Assembly (NCBI GenBank): GCA_002367255.1
Contig: DFBD01000242.1
Location: 1 to 6,390 of the forward strand
DNA from: Rhodobacterales bacterium UBA3089
GTDB taxonomy: Bacteria > Pseudomonadota > Alphaproteobacteria > Rhodobacterales > Rhodobacteraceae
Reading direction: 5' to 3'
DNA: 6,390 nt
Positions within the stretch are counted from its first letter, which is position 1. Each line of letters starts with the position of its first letter. Under the pieces are notes generated by a model. That model was not told where the DNA came from. It made no database searches and was given only the letters and a program-made list of their open reading frames with translations. The translations under genes were made by a program, and so were the position numbers. Positions 1-5,931 of the stretch are shown here, piece after piece.

Positions 1-22
1 AGCATAGCTCTTAAGAATGAAG

Positions 23-53
23 TGTCTGACATCAGCTCCTATGGTGTCAGACA
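23..53 (+). repeat. Long inverted repeat / hairpin near left edge
   Basis: The arms TGTCTGACA (23-31) and TGTCAGACA (45-53) are perfect inverted copies. As plus-strand RNA the stem extends inward to 12 pairs (23-34 with 42-53) using one U-G pair, leaving a 7-base loop. On the minus strand that pair becomes an A-C mismatch, so the longer form favours plus-strand RNA. No T-run follows on either side, so it is not a typical intrinsic terminator. It could be an operator, an RNA structure, or part of a gene that continues beyond the left edge. Function unknown. Confidence 0.5.
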
Positions 54-144
54 TGGTTACTAAGGGCTCAAAGCGGTCATCCAGATGATCTCGTCTTGGT
101 GTCTACTTTGAAATGCTGATTTGGACCAAATGTCAGAAAGACTA

Positions 145-170
145 AGACCCACACTGAAAAGTGCGGGCCT
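145..170 (-). terminator. Hairpin downstream of the BI-1 gene, possible terminator
   Basis: Positions 145-155 and 160-170 form an 11-pair stem around a 4-base loop. Read as minus-strand RNA every position pairs, two of them as G-U. Read as plus-strand RNA the same two positions are A-C mismatches. The structure therefore belongs to the minus strand, downstream of the minus-strand BI-1 gene ending at 257. The 3' flank on that strand is only moderately U-rich, with interrupted runs, so termination may be weak or Rho-assisted. It could instead be a 3' UTR stabilising hairpin. Confidence 0.5.
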
Positions 171-214
171 CATTTTGTGGACCAATGTATTTATTGGCGG
201 ATATCACTATACCC

Positions 215-236
215 CCGGAGCGAACTCCGGCCTTTT
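215..236 (+). terminator. GC-rich hairpin with short T-run, possible plus-strand terminator
   Basis: CCGGAG (215-220) and CTCCGG (225-230) form a perfect 6-pair stem with loop CGAA, followed on the plus strand by CC and TTTT (233-236). It could stop plus-strand transcription arriving from the left before it runs antisense into the BI-1 gene. On the minus strand the same DNA gives a hairpin with a UUCG loop starting 26 bases after the BI-1 stop codon, but the following sequence has no U-run, so there it would more likely protect an mRNA end than terminate. Confidence 0.45.
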
Positions 237-256
237 CGTAATAATAATTCGTGACC

Positions 257-1024
257 TTAATCACGGTTGCCCATAAAACGCAGCAGGAACAAGAACAGGT
301 TGATGAAGTCCAGATAGAGGCTTAGTGCGCCCGAAATGGCCATCTTGCCAGCAATGGCTTCGCCGTCTGGCATGCCACGTACCTGCAAGTATTCGTTCTT
401 GATTTTCTGTGTGTCGTAGGCGGTAAGGCCCGCAAAGATCAGCACACCAAGCGCGGATACTGCGAATTCCATCGCCGCACTTTGCAAGAAGATGTTCACG
501 ATCGATGCAATAATCAGGCCAACCACACCCATAATCAGGAAGCTACCCCAAGCGGAGATATCCTTTTTCGTGGTGTAGCCGTAAAGGCTAAGGCTTGCGA
601 AGGCGATTGACGTTACAAAGAAGGTCTGCGCAATCGAGTACCCAGTGTAAACCGCGAAGATAGAGCTGATCGACAGCCCCATCAGGCCAGCAAATGTATA
701 GAAGAACATCTGCGCACCGGATTGCGACATGCTGTTAACGGCTTTTCCGAAGAACAGAACCATGCCAAGTGGTGCGAACATAATCACATAGGACAGCGGT
801 GCGGTGAACATCGCTTCGATCATACCAACAGATAAGATGCGTGTTTCCTGGCCATTGATCGCGGCATTCAAATCCGAGCCAACCAACCAGGAGATAATTC
901 CCGTTACAATCATGGCCACAGACATGAGGCCATAGACCTTGTTCATATGTGCCCGTAGACCCGCATCGATTTCCGCAGTGCGGACACCGGCACCAGCGCG
1001 ACGGACAGTTTCGTATTCGGCCAT
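257..1024 (-). CDS. Bax inhibitor-1/YccA family integral membrane protein
   Basis: A 255-residue protein of the BI-1 (UPF0005/TMBIM) family, in the normal length range for bacterial members. After a short cytoplasmic N-terminus there are about seven hydrophobic segments, near residues 31-50, 78-94, 106-125, 131-150, 160-179, 186-203 and 233-250. The late block TAYDTQKIK (201-209) and the C-terminal LSLYLDFINLFLFLLRFMG region are characteristic. Asp204 and Asp239 lie in these conserved segments; acidic pairs in family members act in pH-sensitive calcium leak. Bacterial relatives (E. coli YccA and YbhL, B. subtilis YetJ) are linked to FtsH protease modulation or ion leak; which applies here is not visible. 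The start at 1024 is preferred over the in-frame ATG at 1081 because GGAGGG lies 4 bases before it and homologous proteins begin close to this point. It lies 110 bases downstream of the permease gene on the same strand. Confidence 0.93.
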   Translation of the reverse strand: MAEYETVRRAGAGVRTAEIDAGLRAHMNKVYGLMSVAMIVTGIISWLVGSDLNAAINGQETRILSVGMIEAMFTAPLSYVIMFAPLGMVLFFGKAVNSMSQSGAQMFFYTFAGLMGLSISSIFAVYTGYSIAQTFFVTSIAFASLSLYGYTTKKDISAWGSFLIMGVVGLIIASIVNIFLQSAAMEFAVSALGVLIFAGLTAYDTQKIKNEYLQVRGMPDGEAIAGKMAISGALSLYLDFINLFLFLLRFMGNRD

Positions 1025-1081
1025 TAGACCCTCCATTAGTAAACCGTGACGCAGCCCGTTTGAACTGCACGTTACCCACAA

Positions 1082-1110
1082 GATATTGCCATTAAGTTAA
1101 CAGTTTTCAA
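1082..1110 (-). promoter_or_regulatory. Candidate promoter of the BI-1 gene
   Basis: The 110-base gap between the permease stop and the BI-1 start is AT-rich. On the minus strand it holds TTGAAA (1110-1105), a 5 of 6 match to the -35 consensus, then 17 bases and a weak -10-like AATATC (1087-1082). Transcription would start near 1075, about 50 bases before the start codon. The -10 match is poor and no terminator is evident after the permease, so the gene may also be read from the ABC operon. Confidence 0.3.
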
Positions 1111-1134
1111 GACAAAACCGCAAAATATCTGTAT

Positions 1135-3663
1135 TTATTCGCGGGATCGTAGTACCTGCGCGGGTCTTGCATTCAATGGACGCAAGGCAAATGCCAGTCC
1201 TGCCAGCAAGCTCGCCAAGGCGCCGCCGATTACGATTGCGGCTGCGGAAACCACCTCGAAGGTGAAATCCACCTCCATTACGAAGGTCATCACCGCATAT
1301 CCGGCCACGCCCCCAAAGGCGATGGCAATCAACCCTGCTGCTGCGCCCAATATGCCTGCGCGCAAGGCAAAACTGCCCAAAATTCGGGCCCGTGTGGCCC
1401 CTAGTGTCTTTAGTATCGCAGCTTCATAAACCCGCCTACGTTCACCTGCGGCGGCCGCGCCGATCAACACCACGAACCCCGTTATCAAGGTTGATGCTGC
1501 CCCCCAGCGAATGGCCGAGGCTATTCCGGTTAACGCCGCTGTCACCTGATCAATCGCATCGCCAACACGGATCGCGGTGATGTTGGGGAAGGCGTCTGCG
1601 ACTTCGCGCAGCAATGCGCCCTCGGCTTCGGGGGCCGCGTAGACCGTGGCAATGTGGGAATGCGGGGCATTTTCCAGCGCTGCCGGATTCAAAACCATAA
1701 GGAAGTTGATGCCCATGCCTGACCATTCCACATCCCTGAAATTCGTGATGGTGGAGGTAATATCCCGCCCCAAAACGTTAAACGTGATCTGGTCGCCGAG
1801 AACCAGCCCCAGTTCTTCGGCATCATCGGCAGTAAAGCTCATCAATGGCGGGCCGGTGTAATCTTGTGCCCACCACTCGCCCTCCGTCAGGGCGACGCCG
1901 TTGGGTGGAATGGCGGAATAGGTGATGCCGCGATCGCCCTCTAGGGCCCAGTGGTTTCCAAACACCTCCTTGGCGGGGCGCCCGTTTACTTCGGTAATCA
2001 TACCTTGCAACATTGGTGCAGATTCAATCTTGGTGACATCCTCGTTTGCGTTAACCAATTCTACAAATTCGTCGCGCTGGTCATTTAGAATATCGAGGAA
2101 GAAATACGCAGGGGCGACCGTTGGCAGCTCTTCCGAAATGGCGGTTTGCATATTCGCATCGATCTGCCCGACTGTGGCCAGAACCGATAACCCCAGCCCA
2201 AGCGATAAGATAACCGAGGCCGTTTCGCCCCCCGGCCCCCCAACCGCGCCGAGCGCAGAGCGAAGGGCAGGGCGGCCGCGTGCCAGTCGTGATCGCGCTA
2301 GCCGTGCTGCGATATACTTCGTTCCCCGTGCCGTAATCGACAAAGTGCCAAGGGCCATTATCACTCCGAACGCTGACCATAGTGCCAGTTTCGGGACGGC
2401 GGCAAACCACGTCGACAACCCGACCAGCAGTGCAACCAATCCAGCAATAATCAGCATATAATACCAGCGCGGAAACTTCTGCCCCTCATCAATTTCATCA
2501 CGGAATAGCCCCGCTGCGCGAATATCAATCGCACGCGCCAAAGGCCAAAGTGTGAAAATCAGCGCGGTTAACATCCCGTAAATCGCGGCCTCTACAATCG
2601 GTTCCCAGTAGATCGTGAAATTGGCGGGCACAGGCAGTTGCTGCGCCAATAACGGCCCTACCAGAACCGGAATTCCTGCGCCCAAAATCAACCCGATGGC
2701 AACGCCCAGCGTGGCCAACACGCCGATCTGTGTCAGGTAAATCGCCAGAACCATCGCGCGGCTTGCGCCCAGCGTTTTCAAAACGCCGATAGTTTCGTTC
2801 TTGGTGCTAAGATACGCGCGCACCGCTGCCGAGACCCCGACGCCGCCAACAGCCAGCCCCGCCAGCCCGATGATTATCAGGAACGACCCGATCCGTTCAA
2901 CAAATAGGCTAAGGGTGGGGGTGGCGTTGCTCGAATCGCTCCAGCTCATACCTGATTGCCCGAACACTGTTTTTGCGTCGCTCGCCATTGCTGTTTCGTC
3001 GGCCCCATCCGGTAAGATCAGGCGATAGTGCGAGTTAAACAACGTCCCTGCGCTCATCAGCCCACTGCCTTCAAGCGCCACGGTTTCAACGATCACCCTT
3101 GGCCCAAGGTTGAACCCCAGCGCTGCGCCGTCCGGCTCGTTTGTCAATATGGCCCGAAGCTGAAAATCTGCTGTGCCAAGGCGCAAAATATCGCCAATCT
3201 CCGCCCCAAGGCGTTCAAGCAGCGCTTGTTCCGCCACCAAACCCGGCAGTCCATCCGTCATAGCTAAAGCCGCAGACAGGGGCATATCACTGCTTAACCC
3301 GACATCGCCACAGAGCGGGTAATTCCCGTCGACCCCCTTGATTTGCACCAGACTACGTTCGCGCGTGGCACCATCGTCAAACATAACCATCGAACGGAAA
3401 TCAACGATTTGTGAAACCTGTTCGGCGTTTTCATCCATCCAGGCCAGTTCAATTTCGCTGGCCATGCGATAGGTGAATTGTATCGAGACATCGCCGCCCA
3501 ATATCGCATCTGATTCCGCCTCTAGCCCTTCTTCGATGGCCATTCGGACCGACCCAACGGTCGTGATCGCCATGACTCCAAGCGCCAGACACAGCAGGAA
3601 AATCCGAAACCCTGCCAACCCGCCGCGCAATTCGCGAAAGGCGATGCGAAACATCACGCTCAT
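1135..3663 (-). CDS. ybbP: ABC transporter permease, FtsX/YbbP type
   Basis: An 842-residue inner-membrane permease, close to the length of E. coli YbbP (about 800). Residues 18-38 form the first membrane helix, followed by a large periplasmic domain (about 40-240) of the MacB_PCD type. Membrane segments then cluster at about 258-282, 304-336, 356-378, 402-422, 427-445 and 483-500, a second periplasmic domain spans about 505-715, and three helices follow at about 721-741, 765-797 and 805-827. The two FtsX modules show as an internal repeat: GVLKTLGASR (293-302) and AILKTLGATR (749-758), the cytoplasmic coupling segment before a helix. Such type VII permeases transmit ATPase motion to the periplasm instead of forming a classical channel. 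The ATG overlaps the ATPase stop (ATGA, 3660-3663), indicating translational coupling, and GGAAAG lies 8 bases upstream. A second ATG three codons in is possible. Substrate unknown; the YbbAP-TesA context suggests a lipidic or other hydrophobic ligand. Confidence 0.92.
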   Translation of the reverse strand: MSVMFRIAFRELRGGLAGFRIFLLCLALGVMAITTVGSVRMAIEEGLEAESDAILGGDVSIQFTYRMASEIELAWMDENAEQVSQIVDFRSMVMFDDGATRERSLVQIKGVDGNYPLCGDVGLSSDMPLSAALAMTDGLPGLVAEQALLERLGAEIGDILRLGTADFQLRAILTNEPDGAALGFNLGPRVIVETVALEGSGLMSAGTLFNSHYRLILPDGADETAMASDAKTVFGQSGMSWSDSSNATPTLSLFVERIGSFLIIIGLAGLAVGGVGVSAAVRAYLSTKNETIGVLKTLGASRAMVLAIYLTQIGVLATLGVAIGLILGAGIPVLVGPLLAQQLPVPANFTIYWEPIVEAAIYGMLTALIFTLWPLARAIDIRAAGLFRDEIDEGQKFPRWYYMLIIAGLVALLVGLSTWFAAVPKLALWSAFGVIMALGTLSITARGTKYIAARLARSRLARGRPALRSALGAVGGPGGETASVILSLGLGLSVLATVGQIDANMQTAISEELPTVAPAYFFLDILNDQRDEFVELVNANEDVTKIESAPMLQGMITEVNGRPAKEVFGNHWALEGDRGITYSAIPPNGVALTEGEWWAQDYTGPPLMSFTADDAEELGLVLGDQITFNVLGRDITSTITNFRDVEWSGMGINFLMVLNPAALENAPHSHIATVYAAPEAEGALLREVADAFPNITAIRVGDAIDQVTAALTGIASAIRWGAASTLITGFVVLIGAAAAGERRRVYEAAILKTLGATRARILGSFALRAGILGAAAGLIAIAFGGVAGYAVMTFVMEVDFTFEVVSAAAIVIGGALASLLAGLAFALRPLNARPAQVLRSRE

Positions 3664-4331
3664 GCGTCGATCTTTCCGTCGTTAAGCTGGATAATACGGT
3701 CGCACCGTTCGGCCAGCCCTTTGTCGTGTGTGACCAGCACCAGCGTGGATCCGTGCCGGTCGCGCAAATCAAACAGCATCTCCATAATTGCCTGGCCGTT
3801 GCTGCTGTCCAGATTGCCTGTAGGTTCATCCGCCAGCAATATCTCTGGTCGAGGGGCCGCCGCACGTGCCAACGCAACCCGTTGTTGTTCCCCACCCGAC
3901 ATTTGTGCTGGATAATGATCCAACCGATCGCCAAGCCCCACGGCCTGTAGCTCTGCCGTAGCTTTGCTAAATGCGTCACGATCCCCCGCCAGTTCCAGCG
4001 GTGTCGCGACGTTTTCCAAGGCTGTCATCGTCGGGATCAGGTGGAAGGATTGAAAAACCACCCCCATATGATCGCGCCGAAACCGCGCCATCTTATCCTC
4101 GTTCATCGTCGTCAGGTCGTTGCCTATCACTGACACACCGCCGCTCGACGCATTTTCAAGCCCCGCCATGATCATAAGCAGCGAACTTTTGCCCGAACCA
4201 CTCGGGCCGATCAAACCAAGTGTCTCGCCCTTCTGGACAGTCAGGGAAATTCCCTTCAAAATATCGACAGACCCGGCATTGCCCGAAAGCGTTAATTTCA
4301 TATCGTTCAGGGAAATCACAGGAGACGTCAT
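3660..4331 (-). CDS. ybbA: ABC transporter ATP-binding protein, YbbA/LolD type
   Basis: A 223-residue nucleotide-binding subunit with a complete motif set: Walker A GPSGSGKSS (42-50), Q-loop Gln94 in VVFQSFHLIP, signature MSGGEQQR (144-151, with Met in place of the usual Leu), Walker B with catalytic Glu169 in LLADEPTGNLD, and switch His202 in VTHD. The TGNLD ending and overall length are typical of the LolD/MacB/YbbA group that pairs with FtsX-type permeases. It should power the overlapping 842-residue permease. The start at 4331 fits family N-termini; on the minus strand a modest AAAGG lies 10 bases upstream. An in-frame ATG at 4394 would add 21 residues without family support. If 4331 is right, the start codon directly abuts the proposed TTG start of the divergent esterase, so its promoter must lie inside that gene; TAGAAT (4365-4360) is a -10-like candidate. 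YbbA is preferred over LolD because of the divergent TesA-like neighbour. Confidence 0.93.
   Translation of the reverse strand: MTSPVISLNDMKLTLSGNAGSVDILKGISLTVQKGETLGLIGPSGSGKSSLLMIMAGLENASSGGVSVIGNDLTTMNEDKMARFRRDHMGVVFQSFHLIPTMTALENVATPLELAGDRDAFSKATAELQAVGLGDRLDHYPAQMSGGEQQRVALARAAAPRPEILLADEPTGNLDSSNGQAIMEMLFDLRDRHGSTLVLVTHDKGLAERCDRIIQLNDGKIDA
4279..4306 (+). promoter_or_regulatory. Candidate esterase promoter inside the ATPase gene
   Basis: TTGCCC (4279-4284), 16 bases, then TATCGT (4301-4306), each matching four of six consensus bases. Transcription would start near 4313, leaving a short leader containing the AGGAGA ribosome binding site. It lies entirely within the opposite-strand ATPase coding sequence, as expected if the esterase starts at 4332. 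The individual matches are weak and alphaproteobacterial promoters are loosely conserved. Confidence 0.25.
4320..4325 (+). promoter_or_regulatory. Shine-Dalgarno site that favours a TTG start for the esterase
   Basis: AGGAGA sits 6 bases before TTG at 4332, near ideal spacing. The first in-frame ATG (4365) has no purine-rich site in the preceding 15 bases. This is the main argument for the upstream non-ATG start. The caveat is that these bases also encode Ser-Pro near the ATPase N-terminus on the other strand, so the match may be accidental. Confidence 0.5.
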
Positions 4332-5021
4332 TTGTTTAATACCTTTGTTCGCAAAACCTATTCTATGGCATATGGGCTTTTGTCGTTCACACACAAGCTG
4401 TTGGCCGCAACGATTTTGGCGGTACTAACCACACAAGCCGCGCAGGCCGAAGACACATTTACGATAGTCGCCTTTGGCGATTCCATTACCCGTGGTTATG
4501 GCCTGCCCGAGGATCAAGGCTTGGTTCCGCAACTTCAGGCATGGCTACACGCCAACGGTGGCGAGAATATCGTGGTCTTGAACGCCGGCCTAAGCGGTGA
4601 CACCACTGCGGGCGGACTGGCGCGTATTGACTGGACGTTAACCGAGGAAGTGGACGCCGTGATAGTCGCACTTGGCGGGAACGACATGCTGCGCGGGATA
4701 TTCCCGACATCGTCGCACGAAAATCTGGACGGGATCGTGGCGCTTTTGACGGAGCGTGACTTGCCGGTGTTGCTGGTGGGCTTGCCCGCACCATCCAATT
4801 TTGGCCCAGAGTTCAAATCGGAGTTCGACGCCATGTATCCGGCCGTTGCCGCCAAATATAACACCTTGTTGTACCCGTATTTTTTCGAAGGTTTCGGGGC
4901 CGCACACGATACCGATGCGATACGGCAGTATTTGCAAGATGATGCCACCCATCCGAATGCAGAAGGGGTGCTGTTGATTGTTAACGATATGGGCCCGATG
5001 GTTCTGGAACTGGCGCGTTAA
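4332..5021 (+). CDS. tesA: Secreted SGNH/GDSL hydrolase, TesA-like arylesterase
   Basis: A 229-residue protein counted from TTG at 4332, or 218 from ATG at 4365. It has a signal peptide: a basic N-region, hydrophobic LLAATILAVL and a likely cut after AQA (about residue 39), so the mature enzyme is periplasmic. All SGNH blocks are present: GDSIT with nucleophile Ser51, the oxyanion Gly in SGDT (Gly89), GGND with Asn117, and DATH giving Asp204 and His207. Family members (E. coli TesA, arylesterases) hydrolyse acyl-thioesters, lysophospholipids and aryl esters; the real substrate here is unknown. It is divergent from the YbbA/YbbP genes, as in E. coli, which supports a shared task at the inner membrane: the transporter may present a hydrophobic substrate to the hydrolase. 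The TTG start is chosen for its AGGAGA site; the ATG would still leave a complete signal peptide. The stop shares bases 5018-5021 with the convergent phosphatase stop. Confidence 0.92.
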   Translation: MFNTFVRKTYSMAYGLLSFTHKLLAATILAVLTTQAAQAEDTFTIVAFGDSITRGYGLPEDQGLVPQLQAWLHANGGENIVVLNAGLSGDTTAGGLARIDWTLTEEVDAVIVALGGNDMLRGIFPTSSHENLDGIVALLTERDLPVLLVGLPAPSNFGPEFKSEFDAMYPAVAAKYNTLLYPYFFEGFGAAHDTDAIRQYLQDDATHPNAEGVLLIVNDMGPMVLELAR

Positions 5022-5821
5022 TCCGCAACTTTTGACAGGATTCCCAACGCCTGTGCATGTAGGCGTGCATTGCTGGCCGCCAGAATCCGTCCGCCATTAT
5101 GCGCGGGCCCGCCTTGCCAATTGGTCACCACGCCGCCCGCCGCCTGAATAACGCCGATAGGCCCCTGAACGTCATAAGGGTTCAAGCCTGCCTCGATCAC
5201 CAGATCAATCTGGCCCATTGCCAGCAACGCATAGGCGTAACAATCCAGCCCGTAACGGGTCAGTTTCACGCTGTCGCGCACGGCCTCGAACCCGAGGCGC
5301 TCCGCATTGCTGCCAACCTCGGGGAAAGTTGTCATCAGCGTCGCCTCGCCAAGCGTTTGGCAATTGCTGGTGGTAATGTCACGCGTTTCGCCACGCGTGG
5401 TCAAGTTGGCCTGCCCGAACGCCCCGATAAACCGTTCATCCATGTAAGGTTGGTCCACCACCCCCAAAACCGGCCCGCCCCCCGCATCGAGCCCGATCAG
5501 CACACCCCAAGACGGGATGCCGCTGATAAACGCCCGCGTGCCATCTATAGGGTCGATCACCCATGTTAGGCCAGACGTGCCCGCTTTGTTGCCAAACTCC
5601 TCGCCCAGAATGGCGTCGTCAGGGCGGCGCATAGCCAGAATATCCCGAATTGCCAGCTCCGCCTCGCGGTCGGCGATTGTTACGGGGTCAAAACCACTGT
5701 CGAGCTTGTTGTCCGCTTGCAAGGACTCCGAACGAAAATACCGCAGTGTGATTTCCCGCGCGGCATCGGCCAGCGCATTAGCCACATCCAACAGCTCGTC
5801 TTGTTCGCTTTGTGAAAACAT
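5018..5821 (-). CDS. hisN: HisN-type histidinol-phosphatase, inositol monophosphatase family
   Basis: A 267-residue cytosolic Mg-dependent phosphatase of the IMPase fold. Metal and phosphate motifs are intact: GEEFG (73-77, acidic metal ligand), WVIDPIDGT (87-95, Asp90 and Asp93), and YDVQGP with Asp217 followed by the AAGGVVT strand. The run GTRAFISGIPSWGVLIGL after the DPIDGT motif resembles HisN-type enzymes, which remove phosphate from L-histidinol phosphate in histidine synthesis. A generic inositol monophosphatase (SuhB-like) or another small-molecule phosphatase remains possible, and no other histidine gene is in the window. The start at 5821 fits the family N-terminus. An in-frame ATG at 5872 would add 17 residues encoded by a terminator-like hairpin, which is unlikely to be real protein. 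The only ribosome-site-like sequence before 5821 is GGGG in the hairpin arm, 7 bases upstream. The gene is convergent with the esterase and lies downstream of the XRE gene on the same strand. Confidence 0.88.
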   Translation of the reverse strand: MFSQSEQDELLDVANALADAAREITLRYFRSESLQADNKLDSGFDPVTIADREAELAIRDILAMRRPDDAILGEEFGNKAGTSGLTWVIDPIDGTRAFISGIPSWGVLIGLDAGGGPVLGVVDQPYMDERFIGAFGQANLTTRGETRDITTSNCQTLGEATLMTTFPEVGSNAERLGFEAVRDSVKLTRYGLDCYAYALLAMGQIDLVIEAGLNPYDVQGPIGVIQAAGGVVTNWQGGPAHNGGRILAASNARLHAQALGILSKVAD

Positions 5822-5865
5822 AAAAAAACCCCGCGCGTTGACCTGAAACAGGTTTCCGCACGGGG
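5822..5865 (-). terminator. Strong intrinsic terminator or attenuator abutting the phosphatase start
   Basis: On the minus strand CCCCGTGCG (5865-5857) pairs with CGCGCGGGG (5837-5829) to give a 9-pair stem with one G-U. The apical part holds a second perfect 5-pair hairpin, ACCTG-TTT-CAGGT. Seven T residues (5828-5822) follow at once, and the phosphatase ATG begins at the next base. This is textbook intrinsic-terminator architecture. It can serve as the terminator of the XRE gene, about 67 bases after that stop codon. Any transcript reaching the phosphatase from upstream must also read through it, and its GGGG arm overlaps the only ribosome-site-like sequence, so it may act as an attenuator or start-masking element. 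Confidence 0.8.
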
Positions 5866-5879
5866 ATTTCATATCTTTA

Positions 5880-5903
5880 GGCGCCCGTCAATCGATCGGC
5901 GCC
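5880..5903. repeat. GGCGCC inverted repeat in the XRE-phosphatase gap
   Basis: Two copies of the self-complementary hexamer GGCGCC (5880-5885 and 5898-5903) flank a 12-base spacer containing the palindrome ATCGAT. They can form a 6-pair hairpin in either strand, just upstream of the terminator-like structure at 5829-5865. No T-run follows. It could be part of a larger folded leader or a protein site; each hexamer is also common by chance in GC-rich DNA. Confidence 0.35.
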
Positions 5904-5931
5904 ATTTACGCCAAAAATCGGAGCAGCAAAT

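Noticed and set aside
1..63. Plus-strand frame open from the window edge to a TAA at 61-63
   Set aside because: Only 20 codons are visible, an open frame of this length is expected by chance, and the residues suggest no family.
119..131. 13-base palindrome ATTTGG-A-CCAAAT, with GGACCAA again at 179-185
   Set aside because: Arms are short and AT-rich, the repeat is only 7 bases, and nothing nearby suggests a promoter or recombination site.
182..197. CCAAT-N6-ATTGG inverted repeat
   Set aside because: Five-base AT-rich arms with no T-run; expected by chance in this composition.
1922..2461. A 179-codon plus-strand open frame antisense to the permease
   Set aside because: It lies wholly inside the well-supported permease gene, its product is low-complexity Ser/Pro/Arg-rich with no recognisable domain, and it has no clear ribosome site. 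It is a shadow of the real gene.
3449..3979. A 176-codon minus-strand frame across the ATPase-permease junction
   Set aside because: It overlaps two clear genes in a different frame and has a Trp/Arg/Cys-rich composition typical of off-frame translation.
5099..5569. A 156-codon plus-strand frame opposite the phosphatase
   Set aside because: The opposite strand encodes a phosphatase with all motifs intact, and the predicted product is His/Arg/Pro-rich without a domain.
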